This document shows positions 61,832-64,000 of a stretch of DNA of 64,000 nt, piece after piece (position 1 is the stretch's first letter; each line of letters starts with the position of its first letter). Under the pieces are notes generated by a model. That model did no database searches and was not told the DNA's origin. It saw only the letters and a list, made by a program, of their open reading frames with translations. Origin of the DNA: Clostridiales bacterium (GTDB lineage: Bacteria; Bacillota; Clostridia; Christensenellales; Aristaeellaceae); assembly GCA_019419995.1 (NCBI GenBank), contig JAHZHZ010000003.1, forward strand, positions 124,001 through 188,000, read 5' to 3'. The translations under genes and the position numbers were made by a program.

Positions 61832-61878
61832 AACCTCCTTATGCAGCATGTGTGAATGCTCTGAAAGGAGGTTTTTTT
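61832..61878 (+). promoter_or_regulatory. RBS-sequestering hairpin/terminator of the FolT-like gene
   Basis: AACCTCCTT (61832-61840) pairs with AAGGAGGTT (61865-61873), which contains the ribosome site, with an inner AGCAT/ATGCT hairpin, followed by seven T up to ATG 61879. Works as anti-Shine-Dalgarno, terminator, or both. Confidence 0.75.
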
Positions 61879-62964
61879 ATGTCTCAGGATTTGAACGACT
61901 CCAAGCTTTTTCCCCATCCCTTTTCCAAAGCCTATTGGCTGGAAGCTGCCAGAGAATTTAAAAAGACAAAGATACTCATCTTTGCCGCACTGATGATCGC
62001 CCTGCGCGTAGTGCTCAAGATGGTCAGCATCCCTATCGGCCTGGATTTGCGCATCAACACGGCATTTTTCATCAATGCCTATGGCGCGATGGTTTTTGGA
62101 CCCGTTGTATCCATCGTCGCCGCGGCCATTTCCGACACTCTGGGCTGTCTGCTCTTTCCCACGGGCATTTACTTTTTCCCCTTTATTTTCATTGAGATAG
62201 CGGGATCGCTGATTTTTGCCCTGTGCTTCTATCGGGCGCGGGTAAGTTCGGCCAGGGTCATTCTCTCCCGTTTTCTCATTGACTTCGGGGTCAATATTGT
62301 ACTCAACACACCGATCATGTGGCTGTACTACAAGGTGGTGATGGGAAAGTATTATACGCTGGTGGACCTTCCCCGCATCGCCAAGAATCTGGCAGGTTTT
62401 CCCATCGAATCCCTTTTGCTGATTCTCTTCTTCCGTGCGGTCATTCCGCGGACCAAGAGCGCGGGGCTGATCTACAGCGACGTGGATAAGCTGCGCTTTA
62501 CCAAGAAAAATATTACGGCGCTGGTACTGCTCTTTGTGATTGGCGTGGGCAGCGTATTCGGATATTCCGTGTACAATTACAATACCAAATCCCTCAGCGC
62601 CAGCTACAGCGCGCAAGAGCGCACGGAGCACAACATGGCCATGCGGGACATTGTGATGGAAAACAATCCCCAGCTGGAGGGCAAAACGGTGGTTGGCATC
62701 GTGGAAAGCGCCCTGCCGAAATTTATGGATTCCAAGCTGACCTATTCCGTGGCGGTTTATACGGTCAATGAAGCGGAATTGGAGGCAAATATCCAGGAAA
62801 ATTTGGCGGAAGACCCGGAATCTACCTATGGCATGGATACGCTGAATGGCTATTCCAAGTCCAAAGCCAAGGCGGATGACGCACTGGAGAGCGTCGGTAT
62901 GGCTACCATTGTGGTGAATAAGAAGACGGGAGAGCTGATCTCCTACGAGGATGACTTTAATTAA
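61879..62964 (+). CDS. folT: FolT-like ECF transporter S component with extra C-terminal domain
   Basis: A 361-residue protein. Residues about 25-205 form an S component with about six segments (LIFAALMIALRVVLKMVSIP, ISDTLGCLLFPTGIYFFPFI), resembling FolT. An additional membrane segment (about 215-235, ALVLLFVIGVGSVFGYSVYN) leads to a 130-residue outer domain (SAQERTEHNMAMRDIVMENN, then MATIVVNKKTGELISYEDDF). S components normally end after the membrane bundle, so this tail is unusual. ATG 61879 has AAAGGAGG seven bases upstream within a hairpin. Confidence 0.86.
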   Translation: MSQDLNDSKLFPHPFSKAYWLEAAREFKKTKILIFAALMIALRVVLKMVSIPIGLDLRINTAFFINAYGAMVFGPVVSIVAAAISDTLGCLLFPTGIYFFPFIFIEIAGSLIFALCFYRARVSSARVILSRFLIDFGVNIVLNTPIMWLYYKVVMGKYYTLVDLPRIAKNLAGFPIESLLLILFFRAVIPRTKSAGLIYSDVDKLRFTKKNITALVLLFVIGVGSVFGYSVYNYNTKSLSASYSAQERTEHNMAMRDIVMENNPQLEGKTVVGIVESALPKFMDSKLTYSVAVYTVNEAELEANIQENLAEDPESTYGMDTLNGYSKSKAKADDALESVGMATIVVNKKTGELISYEDDFN

Positions 62965-62988
62965 AGGGGATCTGGAACGGACGCCTGT

Positions 62989-63026
62989 CAGAAGGCCGAT
63001 GACTGTGGTCATCGGCCTTCTGTCTT
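62989..63026 (+). terminator. Terminator after the FolT-like gene
   Basis: A perfect 15-bp stem (62989-63003 with 63008-63022) with TGTG loop, then TCTTG; no long T-run. Confidence 0.7.
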
Positions 63027-63346
63027 GAAAAAAGATGCGCCGGATAAGCTGCTATGCGCATCCGGGAGGGCGGGATTGACCCGCCTGAAAGAGAAGAGGG
63101 AAACGGCAAAAATCGCGGGGCCGTGGGATTGAGACAGGGCGGGGGATGGCTCATTGCCCAAGTCCTGATTTAATCACACAAAGAGGCCCTTACAGGGCCC
63201 CTTTGGTGGTTGGAATCGCGCATTTCAGGAATGACCGTGATTTCAATGCCGCCCGTTCCCGCCCATCTTCGGGGCGAGAACCATACATTTCGGGAAGCAT
63301 CATGATTGTCAGGGCTTGGGATCGATGTGGACGCCCTTGGAGGTTT
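63027..63346. other. 320-bp gap before deoC, hairpins only
   Basis: I see no gene here. Small inverted repeats are present: GATGCGC (about 63034) with GCGCATC, and a 12-bp stem with one mismatch at 63179-63205 that could end deoC transcription, though no T-run follows. Confidence 0.45.
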
Positions 63347-63997
63347 CTATTCGCTTACAATGGCAACGCCATTGCTGGAACCAATGCGCGTAGCGCCGGC
63401 GTGAATCATCGCTTCAGCCTCGGCGCGGGTATGTATGCCGCCAGAGGCCTTGACCCCCATTTCAGAGCCCACCGTCTTGCGCATCAGAGCGATATCCTCC
63501 ACAGTTGCCCCGCCCCGGGAAAAGCCCGTGGAGGTTTTGACAAAGTCTGCGCCGGCGTTTTTGGCCGCGATGCAGGCCTTCATTTTTTCTGCGTCTGTGA
63601 GCAGGCAGGCTTCAATGATCACCTTCAGAAGCGCCGGGGCGCAGGCGCTCTTGACGGCCGCAATGTCGCTCTGCACCAGGTTCCAGTCGCCGTCCCTGGC
63701 GGCGCCGATATTCATGACCATGTCAATTTCACGGGCGCCGTTTTCCACGGCCTGTCTTGCCTCGGCGGCCTTGGCCTCAGCGGTTGCTGCGCCAAGGGGA
63801 AAGCCGACGACGCAGCATGGAGCCACGCCCGAGCCCTTCAGCGCTTCCGCGACCAGGCCGATTCTGCCGGAATTTACACATACGGAGGCAAAATGATGGG
63901 CCTTCGCTTCCTCACAGATTTGCAGAATCTGCAATCGGGTCGCATCCGGTTTCAGCAGCGTGTGATCAATGTATTTGGCAAGCTCGTCAGGATTCAT
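63347..63997 (-). CDS. deoC: Deoxyribose-phosphate aldolase
   Basis: Class I aldolase of 216 residues that splits 2-deoxyribose-5-phosphate to glyceraldehyde-3-phosphate and acetaldehyde in nucleoside breakdown. The Schiff-base lysine lies in DFVKTSTGF (about residue 150), the second active lysine in GVKASGGI (about 180), and IDHTLLKPDAT marks the N-terminus. Starts at ATG 63997; its ribosome site and promoter lie past the window end. Confidence 0.96.
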   Translation of the reverse strand: MNPDELAKYIDHTLLKPDATRLQILQICEEAKAHHFASVCVNSGRIGLVAEALKGSGVAPCCVVGFPLGAATAEAKAAEARQAVENGAREIDMVMNIGAARDGDWNLVQSDIAAVKSACAPALLKVIIEACLLTDAEKMKACIAAKNAGADFVKTSTGFSRGGATVEDIALMRKTVGSEMGVKASGGIHTRAEAEAMIHAGATRIGSSNGVAIVSE

Positions 63998-64000
63998 GGG

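Noticed and set aside
1..64000. Mobile elements, CRISPR arrays, tRNA or rRNA genes
   Set aside because: No transposase or integrase motifs, no regularly spaced repeats and no cloverleaf-like sequences were seen; the only regular repeats are coding (permease) or the 40-bp duplication.

Overview
The window reads as one continuous chromosomal segment of a moderately GC-rich, anaerobic, Gram-positive-type bacterium, most likely a Clostridia member; I would not go below class. Supporting signs are Bacillota-type regulation (a T-box leader on serS, two tetrahydrofolate riboswitches, a DinR-type LexA box), a meso-DAP type MurE, a PASTA-domain PBP of the SpoVD/PBP2B kind, ECF vitamin transporter S components and an NfnAB-type ferredoxin:NADP transhydrogenase. 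I see no tRNA, rRNA, CRISPR array, insertion sequence, phage gene or clear pseudogene. Only mutL is cut by the window edge.

Layout. 1-2.8 kb: end of mutL, miaA and a PLP lyase-fold gene, all joined by 4-bp overlaps. 2.9-4.7 kb: phosphate transporter pit and its DUF47 partner. 4.9-5.5 kb: lexA on the minus strand with an operator overlapping its own promoter. 5.8-17 kb: a division and cell-wall cluster (ftsL, PASTA PBP, murE, mraY, murD, ftsW/spoVE, ftsQ, ftsA, ftsZ) that lacks murF, murG, murC and murB. 17.7-21.9 kb: a 2-oxoacid dehydrogenase operon with a double-lipoyl E2 and a fused E1 alpha-beta. 22.2-27 kb: a metal-chelate ABC importer joined to siroheme/tetrapyrrole genes. 27.2-29.5 kb: a von Willebrand A protein and a HAD phosphatase. 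29.7-33.5 kb: a MalQ-GlgP fusion for glycogen breakdown. 33.6-40.7 kb: an ABC exporter whose permease carries a very long repetitive coiled coil, then an ECF sigma factor with a DUF4179 membrane protein. 40.8-43.4 kb: serS under a T-box, and an asparaginase. 43.5-45.2 kb: a glycolipid glycosyltransferase and a putative acyltransferase. 45.3-49.8 kb: a kinase-like gene and sbcDC. 49.9-53.7 kb: a D-amino-acid type catabolic operon with an NhaC-family carrier. 53.9-56.8 kb: a redox/metal regulatory locus around a Crp/Fnr regulator. 56.8-59.1 kb: nfnAB. 59.4-63 kb: a folate locus. 63.3-64 kb: deoC.

The most notable structures are regulatory. Two divergent promoters at about 61.6 kb each drive a leader that folds as a THF riboswitch. 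One leads into an ECF S component plus folC, the other into a second, FolT-like S component with an extra extracytoplasmic domain. In each leader the ribosome-binding site lies inside a hairpin followed by a T-tract. At 55.76 kb a perfect 18-bp palindrome lies between the Crp/Fnr gene and a divergent Fe-S operon. It is centred at -41.5 from the predicted start of the Fe-S operon (class II activation) and just downstream of the regulator's own predicted start (autorepression).

At the protein level the highlights are the coiled-coil ABC permease (1582 residues, five repeats of about 90 residues plus a partial sixth), the MalQ-GlgP fusion (1276 residues), the fused E1, the CobA-HemD fusion and the DUF134-NifX fusion with a Cys/His tail. 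All functional calls come from reading motifs and family resemblance. No database search was run.
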